Positions 63,141-64,000 of a stretch of DNA of 64,000 nt are shown piece by piece. This DNA is from Clostridiaceae bacterium (GTDB lineage: Bacteria; Bacillota; Clostridia; Lachnospirales; Lachnospiraceae). The notes under the pieces were generated by a model. The model did not search any database. It saw nothing but the letters and a program-made list of their open reading frames with translations, and had not been told where the DNA came from. How positions within the stretch are numbered: the first letter of the stretch is position 1; every line of letters starts with the position of its first letter. Location of the stretch: positions 1 through 64,000 of the forward strand of contig CAJSZV010000023.1 of assembly GCA_910574345.1 (NCBI GenBank). The letters run 5' to 3'. The translations under genes were made by a program, and so were the position numbers.

Positions 63141-63246
63141 AATATGTTCCCTTTAGGGTATCAACGCAGAGGGATTGAAAAAAGCGGGCAAAAGAGGTAT
63201 CATTTAAAATAAACATAGATTTTACGAGGAATGAAAGGATACCCCA

Positions 63247-63645
63247 ATGAAAATAATTGACAAAGTAGCTTATCTGCATCTAAAGGATGGCAAAATCTTA
63301 AGCACCCGCTCCAAAGGCAAAGACAAATACTACCTTCCCGGCGGAAAGCGGGAGGGCCATGAGTCCGATATGGAAACTCTTGTAAGGGAGATTAAGGAGG
63401 AGCTTACAGTTGATATCATAGAATCCACGGCCAGATTCTACGGAGTCTTTGAGGCTCAGGCTCACGGAAAAGAGGAAGGCGTCCTGGTAAAGATGACCTG
63501 CTACACTGCAGAATATTCCGGGGAATTAAAGGCCGACTCCGAAATCGCCGAGTTAGTCTGGCTCACCAGTGCAGATGCAGCCTTGGTTTCACCAGTTGAT
63601 CAGCTGATTTTCGCTGATCTTAAAGGTAAGGGGATGCTGGATTGA
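63247..63645 (+). CDS. Nudix hydrolase
   Basis: 132 residues, GAAAGGA before the ATG. The Nudix box is complete: GGKREGHE, then VREIKEEL (G-x5-E-x7-REUxEE), residues about 33-55. Such enzymes cleave nucleoside diphosphate derivatives; the substrate is open. The end ELVWLTSADAALVSPVDQ is typical of MutT/ADP-ribose-type members. Confidence 0.9.
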   Translation: MKIIDKVAYLHLKDGKILSTRSKGKDKYYLPGGKREGHESDMETLVREIKEELTVDIIESTARFYGVFEAQAHGKEEGVLVKMTCYTAEYSGELKADSEIAELVWLTSADAALVSPVDQLIFADLKGKGMLD

Positions 63646-63881
63646 GGGCATAATCCGCGCCCAAAATGTATGCTTTTTCGTTCAGGAGAGCGGCAAGACT
63701 ACACTCCTGGCGACTCGAAAGAAATACGCCGGAAGAAGGGTACTCCCCATGATGCTTTCTCCAGCTTCTGTAAAACTGCTGGCTGACTTTTAGGTATTTT
63801 AAACAGCCAGAAAAAATTTTACGGGCAGAACTTCTTCCCAGCGTTTATCATTCAGGCTTGCCAGTGATGTAGTCCGGGAAA
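63646..63881. other. Gap with a short open frame
   Basis: A 49-codon frame from 63647 to 63793 encodes ATRKKYAGRRVLPMMLSPAS-type sequence and stops at TAG, without a start or ribosome site. It may be a scrap of a gene tail. Nothing else is evident. Confidence 0.3.
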
Positions 63882-64000
63882 TATTGATATTCCCGATGAG
63901 GGGTATTTCTCCCGCCGGTCCTTAGCGCCTGTCTTTTAGGCGCTTAGTACCGCTGCCGGGGGAACCTAAGCGAAAGCGGCCCCGAATGGGAATATCAATA
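63882..64000. ncRNA. Highly structured element cut by the window edge
   Basis: TATTGATATTCCC (63882-63894) and its exact reverse complement (63988-64000) close a 93-base interior. Inside, AGCGCCT and AGGCGCT form a clean hairpin (about 63927-63946) and CCGCCGGT faces ACCGCTGCCGG around it. No open frame crosses it. It may be an intron-like, transposon-end or regulatory RNA; the class is unknown and the strand is undetermined. Confidence 0.5.

Overview
The window looks like a chromosome segment of a spore-forming Clostridia, most likely Lachnospiraceae. The evidence is a large SRP RNA with an Alu-type domain, sporulation and germination genes (spmB, a GerMN-type lipoprotein), strong TTGACA-N17-TATAAT promoters with GGAGG ribosome sites, TnpV-type mobile remnants, and protein types I associate with that family. 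The species cannot be fixed from this window alone.

Layout. (1) 1-260: two tandem consensus promoters point left off the window edge into a leader that looks like a 16S rRNA operon start. (2) 498-9000, minus strand: a housekeeping run pfkA-dnaX-ybaB-recR-large TPR/acidic protein-HAD hydrolase-cvpA. (3) 9100-16740: SRP RNA, tadA, a proline-rich protein, nagB (plus strand), then metG-traX-tatD-rsmA (minus). (4) 16.8-23.5 kb: a DUF885 lipoprotein, a GerMN-type lipoprotein with a MarR regulator, spmB without spmA, an ArsC/Spx-like protein with a siroheme reductase, and a metallophosphoesterase. (5) 23.6-39.5 kb: an anaerobic purine/urate degradation cluster made of two divergent arms. The minus arm is xanthine dehydrogenase, dihydropyrimidinase, ygfK, ssnA and an NCS2 permease. 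The plus arm is dpaL, ygeY, ygeW and carbamate kinase. A YheO-type regulator sits inside the minus arm. The proposed flow is purine import, hydroxylation, ring hydrolysis, 2,3-diaminopropionate cleavage, carbamoyl transfer and ATP from carbamoyl phosphate. (6) 39.6-46.5 kb: an RpiR regulator with two DJ-1 paralogs, and a MerR-controlled FMN/FAD lipoprotein reductase.

(7) 46.5-56.25 kb: the most interesting uncharacterised unit. A response regulator and histidine kinase precede a lipoprotein, two tandem secreted paralogs that look like propellers, an ABC ATPase and two ABC-2 permeases. The second permease continues into an extracellular propeller-like domain through an internal lipobox. The kinase pair and the effector operon share the same promoter layout: TTGAC-N6-TTGAC-N10-TATA box. 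This predicts that the response regulator activates its own effector operon.

(8) 56.2-61.8 kb: a graveyard of truncated genes (amidase, TnpV, ABC permease, MobA relaxase, DUF4177, IS1634-type transposase, Fic, MATE) around a few intact genes. (9) 61.9-64.0 kb: DUF1848 protein, Nudix hydrolase, and the start of a strongly structured, probably RNA, element cut by the window edge.

Start codons were chosen from visible ribosome sites. All family names are from recognition of motifs, not from database searches.
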